Shown here: piece by piece, positions 14,974 through 23,278 of the stretch
Layout: every line of letters starts with the position of its first letter
Position numbering within the stretch: position 1 is the first letter of the stretch
Source: Bog-159 sp035602155
Lineage (GTDB): Bacteria; Acidobacteriota; Terriglobia; Bryobacterales; Bryobacteraceae
Assembly: GCA_035602155.1 (NCBI GenBank)
Contig: DATNMW010000013.1
Span: 1 to 38,019 of the forward strand
Length of the DNA: 38,019 bases
Direction: 5' to 3'
The notes under the pieces: generated by a model
What the model saw: the letters and a program-made list of their open reading frames with translations, nothing else
Told to the model about the DNA's origin: nothing
Database searches by the model: none
Position numbers and translations under genes: made by a program

Positions 14974-16465
14974 ACTCCTCCAAGGCGGCCGGGAGATAAC
15001 GCAGCAGATCGGTGGCCACCAGGCATTTTTCGGTGAGTGCGGCGGCGCCCAGTTCGCCGGCTAGTCCGTGCAAGTAGACGGCGGCGCCGACGGCTTGGTC
15101 AACAGCTTGCGGAAACTGGCCCATAAGCCCGGCGATCAAGCCCGTGAGGATGTCGCCCGTGCCGCCCGTGCCCATGGCGGGTGTGCCTGTGGGGGTGATC
15201 CAAACCCGCCCGTCCGGAAACGCGATCAGCGTGCGCTCCCCCTTCAGCACTACCGTGACCTGCCGCTCCGTAGCCAGCCCGCGCGCCACGCCCAGACGAT
15301 CGGCCGAGATTTCCGCGATAGTTTTTCCGCAGAGCCGGCCCATTTCGCCGGGATGCGGCGTCAGCACGCGCAACCTCCCTGCGCCCGCCCAAGCCGAACC
15401 GGCCAGCGCATTCAGGGCATCGGCATCCACCACCATGGGCTGCGCGAATTCGGCGAATGCGCGCCGCACCATCGCGACTGTTTCCGGAGCCGCGCCCAGC
15501 CCCGGTCCCATGGCGATCACGTCTTTCTTCGCCACGATCTCGGCCAGCCGGGCGCTGGAGAGCGCCTCGGTCATCAACTCCGCGGCATGGCCGGCAATAA
15601 CCGGGATGGCGGATTCTTCCGACGCCACCGTGACTAATCCCGCGCCGGAGCGTAGCGCGGCCATTCCGCACATGGCCGCTGCGCCAGTCTTGCCATGGGA
15701 CCCGGCGATCGCCAGCACGTGGCCGTACGTCCCCTTATGTCCGGACCGCGCGCGCGGCTGAAGCAATCGGACGAACATCGCCGGCTGCGCGACCGATAGC
15801 CAGATGGACTTGTCGCTCTCGTACATTCCCTCGGGACTTCCGATAGCGCCCACACGCAGTTCACCCATGAGATCGCAATTAGGCGCCAGCGCGTGGGCCG
15901 GCTTGGGAGCGGTGAAAGTGACCGTGTGATCGGCGCGAGCCTGCTCGCCCAACGGCTGCCCGGAGTCGCTCGGCATACCCGAGGGAATATCCACGGCCAC
16001 CACTTTCGCCAGCGGAAATCCGCCGTTAATCTCGCGGATCGCCGCCAGCATCTCGCCCGTCGCCGGACCCTTGGCGCCCGTGCCCAGCAGCGCATCCACC
16101 ACGATGGTTGCCATGCGCGTGTCACCGATGATCTCGCGCGCAACCGCGCAACCGCAAGCCTGCAGGATGCGGTAATTCAACGCCGCATCCCCCTTCAGAT
16201 CTTCCGGCGCGGCGAACAGGACGACACGCAGCCACTCCGGCCGGAAACGGGTAAAGATCTGGCGCGCCACCACCATGCCATCGCCGCCATTGTTGCCCTT
16301 CCCGCATAAGACGACAATGCGGTGCGCGTCCAGCGGCGCGAACTTTTCGGCCAGCAGTTCGACCACCCGATGACCGGCGTTTTCCATCAGCACCAGGCCC
16401 GGGATGCCCATTTCGATGCTGCGGCGGTCGACTTCGCGCATCTGCGCGGCCGTCAGAACCTTCAT
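14948..16465 (-). CDS. nnrD: Bifunctional NAD(P)HX epimerase / ADP-dependent NAD(P)HX dehydratase
   Basis: A repair enzyme of 505 residues for hydrated NADH and NADPH. The N-terminal epimerase domain (NnrE, about 1-215) carries GKGNNGGDGMVVAR (55-68) and VVDALLGTGAKGP. The C-terminal dehydratase domain (NnrD, about 225-500) begins HKGTYGHVLAIAGS and has VVDADALNAL, LTPHPGEMGRL and the nucleotide motif GTGGTGDILTG. The ATG at 16465 overlaps the stop of the upstream phosphatase gene by four bases (ATGA). The frame is open far upstream inside the phosphatase gene, but only this start gives the conserved KVLTAAQMREVD opening. A 26-base overlap with tsaE ends the gene. Confidence 0.93.
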   Translation of the reverse strand: MKVLTAAQMREVDRRSIEMGIPGLVLMENAGHRVVELLAEKFAPLDAHRIVVLCGKGNNGGDGMVVARQIFTRFRPEWLRVVLFAAPEDLKGDAALNYRILQACGCAVAREIIGDTRMATIVVDALLGTGAKGPATGEMLAAIREINGGFPLAKVVAVDIPSGMPSDSGQPLGEQARADHTVTFTAPKPAHALAPNCDLMGELRVGAIGSPEGMYESDKSIWLSVAQPAMFVRLLQPRARSGHKGTYGHVLAIAGSHGKTGAAAMCGMAALRSGAGLVTVASEESAIPVIAGHAAELMTEALSSARLAEIVAKKDVIAMGPGLGAAPETVAMVRRAFAEFAQPMVVDADALNALAGSAWAGAGRLRVLTPHPGEMGRLCGKTIAEISADRLGVARGLATERQVTVVLKGERTLIAFPDGRVWITPTGTPAMGTGGTGDILTGLIAGLMGQFPQAVDQAVGAAVYLHGLAGELGAAALTEKCLVATDLLRYLPAALEECARHPDRL

Positions 16466-18423
16466 GGCCGCCTCGCTACCAGCATGGTCATGTCGTCCGA
16501 CAATTCCGCCGCGTCGCCCGACCATTGCAGGACGGCTTCCATCGTGCGCGCGATGATTTCGGGCGAATCGCGATCCACGTTCTTCGCCAGCAAGTCGGTG
16601 AGCCGCTGCTCGCCGAACATCTCGCCGTACTCGTTCTCGGGCTCGATCATGCCATCGGTGTAAGCCACCAGCACGTCGCCGCTCCCAAGTTGGATGTGCC
16701 GTTCTTCGTATAGGGAGAATGGGAACGCGCCCACCACCGTGCCAGTCACTTCCAGTAACTCGGGCACGCCTTTGCGCATTAGGATGGGCTGCAAGTGCCC
16801 CGCGTTCGTGTAGGTCAACGTGTGGGTTGTTTCGTCGTACAGGGCGAAGTAGAAGGTCGCGTACTTCTCCGGCGAAGTATTGGCATAGAGCAGCTTGTTC
16901 AAGCGCGACACCATCACGGCGGTGGAGAGCGCCTGCGGAGGGCAGCCATTGCCTGCCACGCCGGGGAGGCCCGCCGTAAGCTGCATGCGCATGGTGGACT
17001 GGATGGAGGCCATCAACAGCGCCGCCGAGATGCCTTTGCCGGCCACGTCGCCGATGGCGAACGCCACGCTGGACTCCACGCGCATGAAATCGTAGTAATC
17101 GCCGGAGACCACGCGCGCCGGGTGGCATACGCCGGTGAGCGTGAGGGTCTTCAAGCCCGGCACGTCCTTGGGGAAGAGCAGGCTTTGCACCTCGCGCGCG
17201 ATTTCCAGTTCGGACTCCAGCCGCTCCTTCTCCTTGGCCACCACGATGAGGCGCGCCAGGTTCTCGGTCATGGTGTTGAAGGACGATCCCAACTCTGCCA
17301 GTTGGTCGTTGCCGCGGACCGGGATGCGATGCGAGAAATCGCCTTCCTTGATGCGGCGCGTGCCCACATACAGTTCGTGCACGGCGCTGGTGATGGTGCG
17401 GGAGATGGACACGCCAATCACCAGCGAAACCAATTCCACAATCAAGAAGAGACTTACAGTCACTAGGAAAGCGCCCCAGATCACCTGCCCGTAGGCCATA
17501 TCGCCCAGGATGATGCTGTTTCCAAACAGGGTGCTGAGCACCGCGGAAATGCGCGTATGGACCAGCAACACAACCGTGCCGTTCTTCCTGTCCGGCGAGT
17601 TCCAAAACATCACTGGCACCGGGGAGCCTCCGGTGACTTGCATGTCCAGGAAGTTGTGCTTGGGTGGAATACGCCCGGCGCGCGCGGCGGGCGCGTCCCC
17701 TGCCCGTACGCTCCGCAACCCGCCGCCCGACTCGGAGTAGTCCTGGAAATTCACCTGCCCAAAGCCGGGCAGCAGGCTCGAAAGAAAATCCTGGCTGAGC
17801 GGCGCCATGATCGCCACCTCGGTGCCGCCGGAGCGCAAATGGGCCCAGCTATATAGTTGGGAATCCTTGACGATGATGCCGTTGGCATCCTTCCATCCGA
17901 CGGGCGGAGCCGTGATCGTGGACGCCGCCGGATAGCGGTGTTCGCCGCCGTCGCGAACCAGGATCTCGGTGGCGGGAAAGAATCGCTGGGTGAAGCTCTG
18001 AGTTCGCAAAAGGGCCTCCGCCCAGTGCCCGGGAGGGGTCTCGATAATCGGCGCGACGGATCCTTTCAGAATGCCGGTGCGCCGGTCCAATTCGGAATTG
18101 ACCAGATAGATCGCGACTTGGCCCGTAAGCCCGTACGTGCTGACCAGGACTAGGGCCAGGATCAGAACGATGGGCACCATGGCGATGAACACGTAGCCCA
18201 CAATCAGGCGGTTGCGCAAGCGCCAGAGCAGTTTCTTGACCCCGGTTCTGGCCAGCCGGATGGCCACCACGAAGCCCGCGGCCCAAGCGGCGAAAGTGGT
18301 GAGCAGATCGACTAAAGAGGTTGGCGCCGCGTAGGCCAGCACCGCAGCCAGAACCAGCAGGACCAGGAACGCCTTTTCGATGCGCCCGAGCTTGCGGTAG
18401 AGATATTTCAGGCGTGCGGCCAT
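16462..18423 (-). CDS. Membrane-bound PP2C/SpoIIE phosphatase with HAMP domain
   Basis: A sensor phosphatase of 653 residues. Membrane helices are seen at about 18-34, 40-57, 72-96 and 312-338. An extracytoplasmic region (about 98-310) has no domain I recognise. Then come a HAMP domain (about 338-395), a helical linker with EIAREVQSLLFPKD (408-420, the typical RsbU entry) and the PP2C domain (about 425-651) with SGDYYDF (440-446), GDVAGKG (458-464), YTDG (588-591) and DDMT (643-646), so the metal ligands are intact. It should sense an external or envelope signal and dephosphorylate a STAS protein in the cytosol; the partner is not encoded next to it. The first gene of the run with nnrD and tsaE. 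Its upstream region has TAAGAT eight bases before the ATG on its strand. Confidence 0.9.
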   Translation of the reverse strand: MAARLKYLYRKLGRIEKAFLVLLVLAAVLAYAAPTSLVDLLTTFAAWAAGFVVAIRLARTGVKKLLWRLRNRLIVGYVFIAMVPIVLILALVLVSTYGLTGQVAIYLVNSELDRRTGILKGSVAPIIETPPGHWAEALLRTQSFTQRFFPATEILVRDGGEHRYPAASTITAPPVGWKDANGIIVKDSQLYSWAHLRSGGTEVAIMAPLSQDFLSSLLPGFGQVNFQDYSESGGGLRSVRAGDAPAARAGRIPPKHNFLDMQVTGGSPVPVMFWNSPDRKNGTVVLLVHTRISAVLSTLFGNSIILGDMAYGQVIWGAFLVTVSLFLIVELVSLVIGVSISRTITSAVHELYVGTRRIKEGDFSHRIPVRGNDQLAELGSSFNTMTENLARLIVVAKEKERLESELEIAREVQSLLFPKDVPGLKTLTLTGVCHPARVVSGDYYDFMRVESSVAFAIGDVAGKGISAALLMASIQSTMRMQLTAGLPGVAGNGCPPQALSTAVMVSRLNKLLYANTSPEKYATFYFALYDETTHTLTYTNAGHLQPILMRKGVPELLEVTGTVVGAFPFSLYEERHIQLGSGDVLVAYTDGMIEPENEYGEMFGEQRLTDLLAKNVDRDSPEIIARTMEAVLQWSGDAAELSDDMTMLVARRP

Positions 18424-18571
18424 TCCAATTTATCTTAGCGCCTGAACCGCGCTTCTTACTGGCCAATCTTCGACAAATGGGTAGTCGGTCAATTTGCGTG
18501 TTGGGCAGGTTGGCAACTCCCGTCCCCCCATCCCCGCGTCGCCCCGACGCCACCCCTGCTACCCTAAGACC

Positions 18572-19309
18572 ATGTCCGCCCCGAGCGAGATCTCCCTGCG
18601 CGCCGAAAAGCTCTCGAAAGTCTACCGCTCCGGCGACGCCGACTTGGTCATCTTCGACGCCATCGACCTCGAAGTGCGCCGCGGCGAAATGCTCGCCCTG
18701 GTCGGCGAGTCCGGCGCGGGCAAGTCAACACTCTTACATCTGCTCGGAGGTCTGGACAGGCCCACGACCGGTACGATATACTACGGAAAGACGGACATTT
18801 CACGGCTCGCCGATGCGGAACTGGCCGATTTCCGGAATCGCGAGATTGGGTTTGTTTGGCAGATTCACTACCTGCTGCCGGAATTTACGGCGCTCGAAAA
18901 CGTGATGATGCCATTGCTGATCCGGGGAGTTCCGCATAGCAAGGCGGCTTCGGATTCGCTAGCGAGGTTGGATGAAGTCGGGCTGCACGCGCGCGCCACA
19001 CACCGCGCAGGGGAACTATCCGGGGGGGAACAGCAGCGCGTCGTGCTGGCTCGTGCTCTCGTCGGCGGACCCTCCGTCCTGCTCGCCGACGAACCTACCG
19101 GCAACCTCGACTTCAGGACCGGTGAAATGATCTTCGATCTTCTGGAACGTCTGCATCGTTCTCATACGCTCACTTCGGTTTTTGTCACGCACAATCTCAC
19201 ATTCGCCAGGAGATGCGATCGAATCCTGATGATGGAAGGCGGCGCCTTGCTTCCAGGTACCGGGACCGACGCCGGACCAGGCAGCGTGCATCCGCGCGGG
19301 GATGGGTAG
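18572..19309 (+). CDS. LolD-like ABC transporter ATPase
   Basis: ATPase of 245 residues of the LolD/MacB/FtsE group. Walker A GESGAGKST (45-53), Q-loop region FVWQIHYLLPEFTALENV (Gln97), signature LSGGEQ (149-154) and Walker B VLLADE (169-174) followed by PTGNLD. The stretch LLPEFTALENVMMPLL is diagnostic for LolD-type proteins, which drive extraction of lipoproteins from the inner membrane. No LolC/E-like permease gene is next to it, so the partner is elsewhere and the LolD name is not certain. The ATG at 18572 is preferred over an in-frame upstream start at 18494. The last part (about residue 230 onward) is Gly/Pro-rich and probably unstructured. clpC begins 29 bases later. Confidence 0.87.
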   Translation: MSAPSEISLRAEKLSKVYRSGDADLVIFDAIDLEVRRGEMLALVGESGAGKSTLLHLLGGLDRPTTGTIYYGKTDISRLADAELADFRNREIGFVWQIHYLLPEFTALENVMMPLLIRGVPHSKAASDSLARLDEVGLHARATHRAGELSGGEQQRVVLARALVGGPSVLLADEPTGNLDFRTGEMIFDLLERLHRSHTLTSVFVTHNLTFARRCDRILMMEGGALLPGTGTDAGPGSVHPRGDG

Positions 19310-19338
19310 TATCTTTAATAATAGGGAGCGTCACGGTC

Positions 19339-21819
19339 ATGTTTGAACGTTATACGGAAAAGGCCCGCCGGGTAATTTTTTTCGCCCGCTACGAGGCCAG
19401 CCAGTTCGGCAGTCCTTATATCGAAACCGAGCATCTGCTGTTGGGCTTGTTGCGCGAGGACAAGGCCCTCGCCAACCGTTTTCTGCGGTCGCACGCCGCC
19501 GTGGAATCCATTCGCAAGCAGATTGAAGGCCACACCACCATTCGCGAAAAGGTTTCCACTTCCGTGGATCTGCCGCTAAGCCATGAATGCAAGCGCGTCC
19601 TGGCCTATGGCGCGGAAGAGGCGGAGCGCCTGAATCACAAGCACATCGGTACCGAGCACCTGCTGTTGGGCCTGCTACGCGAGGAGAAGTGCTTCGCCGC
19701 CGAGATCCTGCATGAGCGCGGCCTGCGCCTGTCCACCATTCGCGAAGAGCTGGCCCGCTCGCAATCCGAGAAAGTGGCCTCCAACCGTCCCAAGGAAAGC
19801 TCTCTGCTGGCCGAATTCTCCCGCGACCTGACCCAAGCCGCCATGGACAACTCGCTCGATCCCCTCATCGGCCGGGATTACGAATTGGAGCGCGTCGTGC
19901 AGATCCTCTGCCGCCGCACCAAGAACAACCCCGTCTTGATCGGCGAGCCGGGCGTGGGCAAAACCGCCATCGTGGAAGGCCTTGCTCAGCGGATCGCGGA
20001 GGGCGATGTGCCGTCCTTCCTGGCCGACAAGCGCATCCTGGCCCTGGATCTTTCCCTCATCGTTGCCGGCACCAAGTATCGCGGCCAGTTCGAAGAACGC
20101 TTGAAGACAATTATGAAGGAGCTGATGGAGAATCAGAACGCCATCATCTTCATCGACGAGTTGCACACCCTGGTAGGCGCGGGGTCCGCCGAAGGTTCGC
20201 TGGACGCCGCCAATATCCTGAAGCCGGCCCTCTCCCGGGGCGAAATCCAGTGCATCGGCGCCACTACGCCCAGCGAGTTCCGCAAGTCCATCGAAAAGGA
20301 CCGGTCGCTGGAACGCCGGTTCCAGGCCGTCAAAGTGCCGCCGCCTAGCGAGTCGGATGCCGTCAAGATCCTTTTCGGCATCAAGGACAGGTACGAAAAA
20401 TTTCACGCGGTGGGCTACACCGACGATGCCATCGAAACCGCCGTATTCACCTCCAGCCGCTATATACCGGACCGCTTCCTGCCCGACAAGGCCATCGACC
20501 TGATCGACGAAGCCGGCGCGCGCGTCAAGCTGCGCCAGACCACCCTGCCGAGCGATCTCGCGGACATTCAGAAGCGCATCAAGTTCATCGTGCACCGCAT
20601 GGAAAATGCGATCGCCAACCACGAGTTCGAGAAGGCCCGCTTCTACTCCGACGAGGAGCGCAAAGAGCGCGAGAACATGCGCCAGTTGCGCGAGAAGTAC
20701 AATCTGGACGATTCCTCCACGGGCATCGTCACCAAGGACGATATTGAGGACGTGGTGGCCCGCTGGACCGGCGTGCCAATGACCTCGATCAAGGAAGAAG
20801 AGATCACCAAGCTGCTGCGTATCGAGGAAGAGTTGCACAAGCGCATCGTCAGCCAGGAGAAAGCCATCTCCGTGCTGGCCCGCGCCATTCGCCGCTCCCG
20901 CGCGGGGTTGAAGGCCAGCGCCCGGCCGGCCGGTTCGTTTCTGTTCCTGGGTCCCACCGGCGTGGGCAAGACTGAAGTGGCCCGCGCCCTCGCGTCGTTC
21001 CTGTTCGGCAGCGAAAAATCGCTCATCCGCTTCGATATGTCCGAGTTCATGGAAAAGCACTCGGTTTCGAAGTTGATCGGCTCGCCTCCCGGATACGTCG
21101 GATACGAGGAGGGTGGCCAGTTGACCGAACGTGTGAAGCGCTCACCCTATTCCATCATCCTGCTGGACGAAATCGAGAAGGCCCATCCGGATATATACAA
21201 CATCCTGCTGCAAGTTTTTGAAGACGGCCAGTTGACCGATGGCTTGGGCAACCAGGTGGATTTCAAGAACACCATCATCATCATGACCTCCAACCTCGGC
21301 GCGCGTTTCCTGGAGAAGCGCGGGCACCTGGGCTTCTCGGCGCCGATGGGCGAAGGCATTCCCTCGAAGATCGAGGATATGGTGCGCGCCGAAGTCAAGC
21401 GCGCCTTCAATCCCGAGTTCCTCAACCGCCTAGACGACATCATCCTGTTCACCTCGCTGAACGACGAAGACCTGCTCAAGATCATCGACCTGATGGTGGT
21501 TCAGATCAACGTGAATCTGGAGGCCAAGCAGCTCAAGATCCGCCTGACGCCGGACGCCGCCAAATACCTACTGGAGAAAACCTGTGCGGACCGCAGCTAC
21601 GGCGCGCGCCCGCTGCGCAGGGCCTTGCAGAAGTTCATCGAGGATCCGCTGTCCGAAGCCCTGATCCAGGGCCACCTGCCGCGCCCCGGCGACCTGGAGG
21701 TTTACCTGGGCGACACCGGCATCTACTACCGCCCGGTCAATACCGCCGAGCCGCTGCCGGTCGCCGTGGGTGCGGAACCGGTGGAAGAACCGGCGGGCGT
21801 GCCGCTCTACACGTTCTGA
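19339..21819 (+). CDS. clpC: ATP-dependent Clp protease ATP-binding subunit ClpC
   Basis: AAA+ unfoldase of 826 residues that feeds substrates to ClpP. Two Clp_N repeats (about 2-70 and 78-145), AAA-1 with Walker A GEPGVGKT (202-209) and Walker B IIFIDE (269-274), a UVR/M-domain of ClpC type (about 415-455, ANHEFEKARFYSDEER), and AAA-2 with GPTGVGKT (538-545) and IILLDE (606-611). The pore loop GYVGYEEGG is at 585-593 and a ClpP-docking LGF is at 664-666, so it should work with ClpP. The short middle domain separates it from ClpB. The ATG at 19339 gives the standard MFERYTEKARRVIFFAR opening; AGGGAG lies at 19323-19328 and TAATAAT just before it. The mcsA, mcsB and ctsR genes seen with clpC in Firmicutes are absent here. 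Confidence 0.95.
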   Translation: MFERYTEKARRVIFFARYEASQFGSPYIETEHLLLGLLREDKALANRFLRSHAAVESIRKQIEGHTTIREKVSTSVDLPLSHECKRVLAYGAEEAERLNHKHIGTEHLLLGLLREEKCFAAEILHERGLRLSTIREELARSQSEKVASNRPKESSLLAEFSRDLTQAAMDNSLDPLIGRDYELERVVQILCRRTKNNPVLIGEPGVGKTAIVEGLAQRIAEGDVPSFLADKRILALDLSLIVAGTKYRGQFEERLKTIMKELMENQNAIIFIDELHTLVGAGSAEGSLDAANILKPALSRGEIQCIGATTPSEFRKSIEKDRSLERRFQAVKVPPPSESDAVKILFGIKDRYEKFHAVGYTDDAIETAVFTSSRYIPDRFLPDKAIDLIDEAGARVKLRQTTLPSDLADIQKRIKFIVHRMENAIANHEFEKARFYSDEERKERENMRQLREKYNLDDSSTGIVTKDDIEDVVARWTGVPMTSIKEEEITKLLRIEEELHKRIVSQEKAISVLARAIRRSRAGLKASARPAGSFLFLGPTGVGKTEVARALASFLFGSEKSLIRFDMSEFMEKHSVSKLIGSPPGYVGYEEGGQLTERVKRSPYSIILLDEIEKAHPDIYNILLQVFEDGQLTDGLGNQVDFKNTIIIMTSNLGARFLEKRGHLGFSAPMGEGIPSKIEDMVRAEVKRAFNPEFLNRLDDIILFTSLNDEDLLKIIDLMVVQINVNLEAKQLKIRLTPDAAKYLLEKTCADRSYGARPLRRALQKFIEDPLSEALIQGHLPRPGDLEVYLGDTGIYYRPVNTAEPLPVAVGAEPVEEPAGVPLYTF

Positions 21820-21825
21820 GTGGGG

Positions 21826-21840
21826 CAGGATGGCATCCTG
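21826..21840. repeat. GGC-loop hairpin behind clpC
   Basis: CAGGATggcATCCTG, a perfect 6-bp stem with a GGC loop, starts six bases after the clpC stop. It has the same plan as the hairpins at 13891 and 13910. It overlaps the proposed GTG start of the HicB-like gene. No T-run follows. Confidence 0.55.
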
Positions 21841-22091
21841 TGAGAGCTACTGTCGAATCCATTCCGATCACGCTGGGGCAGGAAGACGATGGCCGCTGGT
21901 GGGCCGATATCGAGTCCATGCCCGGAGTGATGGCTTACGGGGCGACTCGCGAGGCAGCCATTGCCGCTGTGAGGGCGCTGGCGTTGCGCGTTGCCGCAGA
22001 CTGCATCGACCATGACGAGGAAGTTCCCGCCGCAGCAAGGATCTTTGCACCCGCACAGCTTCGCGCCGATGTAAAAAGGGCAGAGGTCTGA
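21840..22091 (+). CDS. HicB-like antitoxin-fold protein, no HicA partner
   Basis: A protein of 83 residues with the partial RNase H fold of HicB/UPF0150 proteins: ITLGQEDDGRWWADIESMPGVMAYGATREAAIAAVRALALRVAADCI. The family pattern 'DGxWxAxxPxxPGxxxxGxTxxEA' is easy to follow. No DNA-binding C-terminal helix-turn-helix or ribbon is evident, and no HicA toxin gene follows in the next 250 bases. Instead a small membrane protein gene comes 16 bases later. The start GTG at 21840 is the only sensible one and lies in the hairpin repeat behind clpC. It may be a solitary regulator or a remnant of a toxin-antitoxin pair. Confidence 0.72.
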   Translation: MRATVESIPITLGQEDDGRWWADIESMPGVMAYGATREAAIAAVRALALRVAADCIDHDEEVPAAARIFAPAQLRADVKRAEV

Positions 22092-22107
22092 AGAAGGGCG
22101 AAAAGGC

Positions 22108-22356
22108 GTGACGGATGTTCAAATTCTCACCATTGCGATTGCGCTCGGCACATCGTTTCTGGCCGTGCTGGTGGGCGTGCTGCTCAACAATTCGCGACTC
22201 AACGATGTTAAGGAGTTGCTCACCGCCAAGTTGTCCGCCGGGAACGCCGACCTGCGACTGGTGATCGAACGGAACCACTCGGAACTGATGCTCAAGCTCG
22301 CCGATATCGAGGGCTGTCTCACCAAGATAGAGAACGAACGGAGGATCGTGCAGTGA
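22108..22356 (+). CDS. Small membrane-anchored coiled-coil protein
   Basis: A protein of 82 residues starting at GTG 22108. One membrane helix (about 6-27, TIAIALGTSFLAVLVGVLL) is followed by a charged helical tail (about 29-78) with heptad-like hydrophobic spacing that ends LADIEGCLTKIENERR. It recalls the small 'TM plus coiled coil' proteins often found near toxin-antitoxin genes, but no family can be named. AAGGCG lies just before the start codon, close to ideal spacing only if a shorter core is used. Confidence 0.6.
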   Translation: MTDVQILTIAIALGTSFLAVLVGVLLNNSRLNDVKELLTAKLSAGNADLRLVIERNHSELMLKLADIEGCLTKIENERRIVQ

Positions 22357-22742
22357 CTGATGCGGATTGGCTGCTCTCATCGCCAAGACTTGTCTTACAA
22401 TAGCCACGAAAACCGGGTTGCATCGTGAGGACCTTTGGCGAAAGTATGCCTGGCCATCTGGAATTCGGCCCTGGTCCTGACGCTTTCAAGCTCCGGATAT
22501 TGATTTCGAAGCTCAACCAGCAGGATGGAGAATGGGCCATGAAAGGACAAGGATATCGCCATCCTGAGACGATGCGCCAACGCCAAGGCTGAGGAATGCC
22601 GGACAAACTCAGAACAAGGCGCACGGTGGGCTGAATCGGATTACCCGCCTGCATGCCGCGGCTAACCCATCCCTGTTCCTTCCAGTCCATGCGGGGGCCG
22701 TGTCCTGCGGTCAGGCCGATGTGCTCTGATTGATACAAGAGA
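22357..22742. other. 386-base stretch without a firm gene
   Basis: Between the small membrane protein and the HicB-HicA-like gene nothing firm is seen. A plus-strand frame from GTG 22425 (or ATG 22446) to TGA 22592 encodes up to 55 residues, including FKLRILISKLNQQDGEWAMK, which reads like protein but matches nothing I know. Minus-strand frames here look like shadows. No tRNA or terminator was recognised. Confidence 0.4.
22425..22592 (+). CDS. Possible small ORF, unknown
   Basis: 55 codons from GTG 22425, or 48 from ATG 22446, in an otherwise empty region. The peptide contains GHLEFGPGPDAFKLRILIS and WAMKGQGYRHPE. The mixed charge and hydrophobic pattern is protein-like. There is no clear ribosome binding site and no known family, so it may be a gene fragment or chance. 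Confidence 0.25.
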   Translation: MRTFGESMPGHLEFGPGPDAFKLRILISKLNQQDGEWAMKGQGYRHPETMRQRQG

Positions 22743-23216
22743 TCAGCGAAGCAACCCGAGGTTCAGAAGATCAGCCTCGGTCCAACCCGCGTCCTCGATC
22801 ATCGCCTTCAGCGTGCCGATCGGAAATGTGTCGCTAACCCGGTGGTAGGCGACTACCACCCTTCGCCCGTCCGGGTGCCAGTAAATGTGGTGGCTGCCAC
22901 GCGTTCTCACCAGGAGGAATCCGTCCGAGTGGAGCGCTCCGAATGAGCAGGACGGGCGGTCACGCCACGTGGCGCGCCGCTCATATGCGCATAGATTCAC
23001 GGCCACCGCTAGATCGTCGACGTACAACTCGACCGCCTCGCGGACGTTCGCCAAGGCTTCGTCGTAGGTGCGCCCCCAGGTATGGCACCCTTTGAGCGCC
23101 GGGCAATAGGCGTGATAGGCCTTCTCTCCGGTTTCCATGGCGTCGTCCTCGATGACCACCCGGAATACGTACACTTCACAGCCGCGCTCGCTGTCTTGGA
23201 GTCTCCATACCTGCAC
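22743..23216 (-). CDS. HicB-like and HicA-like domains in one frame (fused or frameshifted hicBA)
   Basis: One frame of 157 codons joins two parts. Residues about 15-70 are HicB-like (KAYHAYCPALKGCHTWGRTY, then EALANVREAVELYVDDLA). Residues about 95-157 are HicA-like (DGFLLVRTRGSHHIYWHPDG, then RRVVVAYHRVSDTFPIGTLK), with the catalytic-position His in GSHH (109-110). HicA is a small dsRBD-like mRNA interferase and HicB its antitoxin. The linker 71-94 fits neither family. In another frame an ATG at 22984-22982 begins MSGAPRGVTAR, which looks like a true HicA N-terminus; its frame joins the HicA body only if one base is restored near 22940-22960. So this may be a former two-gene pair fused by a frameshift. 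A GTG at 23174 fits the usual HicB start better than GTG 23216. Confidence 0.72.
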   Translation of the reverse strand: MQVWRLQDSERGCEVYVFRVVIEDDAMETGEKAYHAYCPALKGCHTWGRTYDEALANVREAVELYVDDLAVAVNLCAYERRATWRDRPSCSFGALHSDGFLLVRTRGSHHIYWHPDGRRVVVAYHRVSDTFPIGTLKAMIEDAGWTEADLLNLGLLR

Positions 23217-23265
23217 ATTACCACACGCGGAGCATCGCCAAAACCCGGAAAGGATGCCACCAGCA

Positions 23266-23271
23266 TATAAT
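23266..23271 (+). promoter_or_regulatory. -10 box of a probable leaderless transcript
   Basis: A perfect TATAAT ends seven bases before the ATG at 23279, so transcription would start at or next to the A of the start codon. No ribosome binding site and no clear -35 box are seen. Confidence 0.45.
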
Positions 23272-23278
23272 CACAACG

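Noticed and set aside
16466..17605. Extension of the nnrE-nnrD frame far upstream on the minus strand
   Set aside because: It is the shifted frame of the membrane phosphatase gene; the conserved epimerase N-terminus begins at 16465.
19675..21060. Long open frame opposite clpC
   Set aside because: Antisense shadow of a strongly conserved gene; His/Leu/Ala-rich with no domain.
22319..22738. Minus-strand frame across the gap behind the small membrane protein
   Set aside because: It overlaps the end of the coding region before it, and its composition (Trp, Ser, Pro, Arg) is not protein-like.
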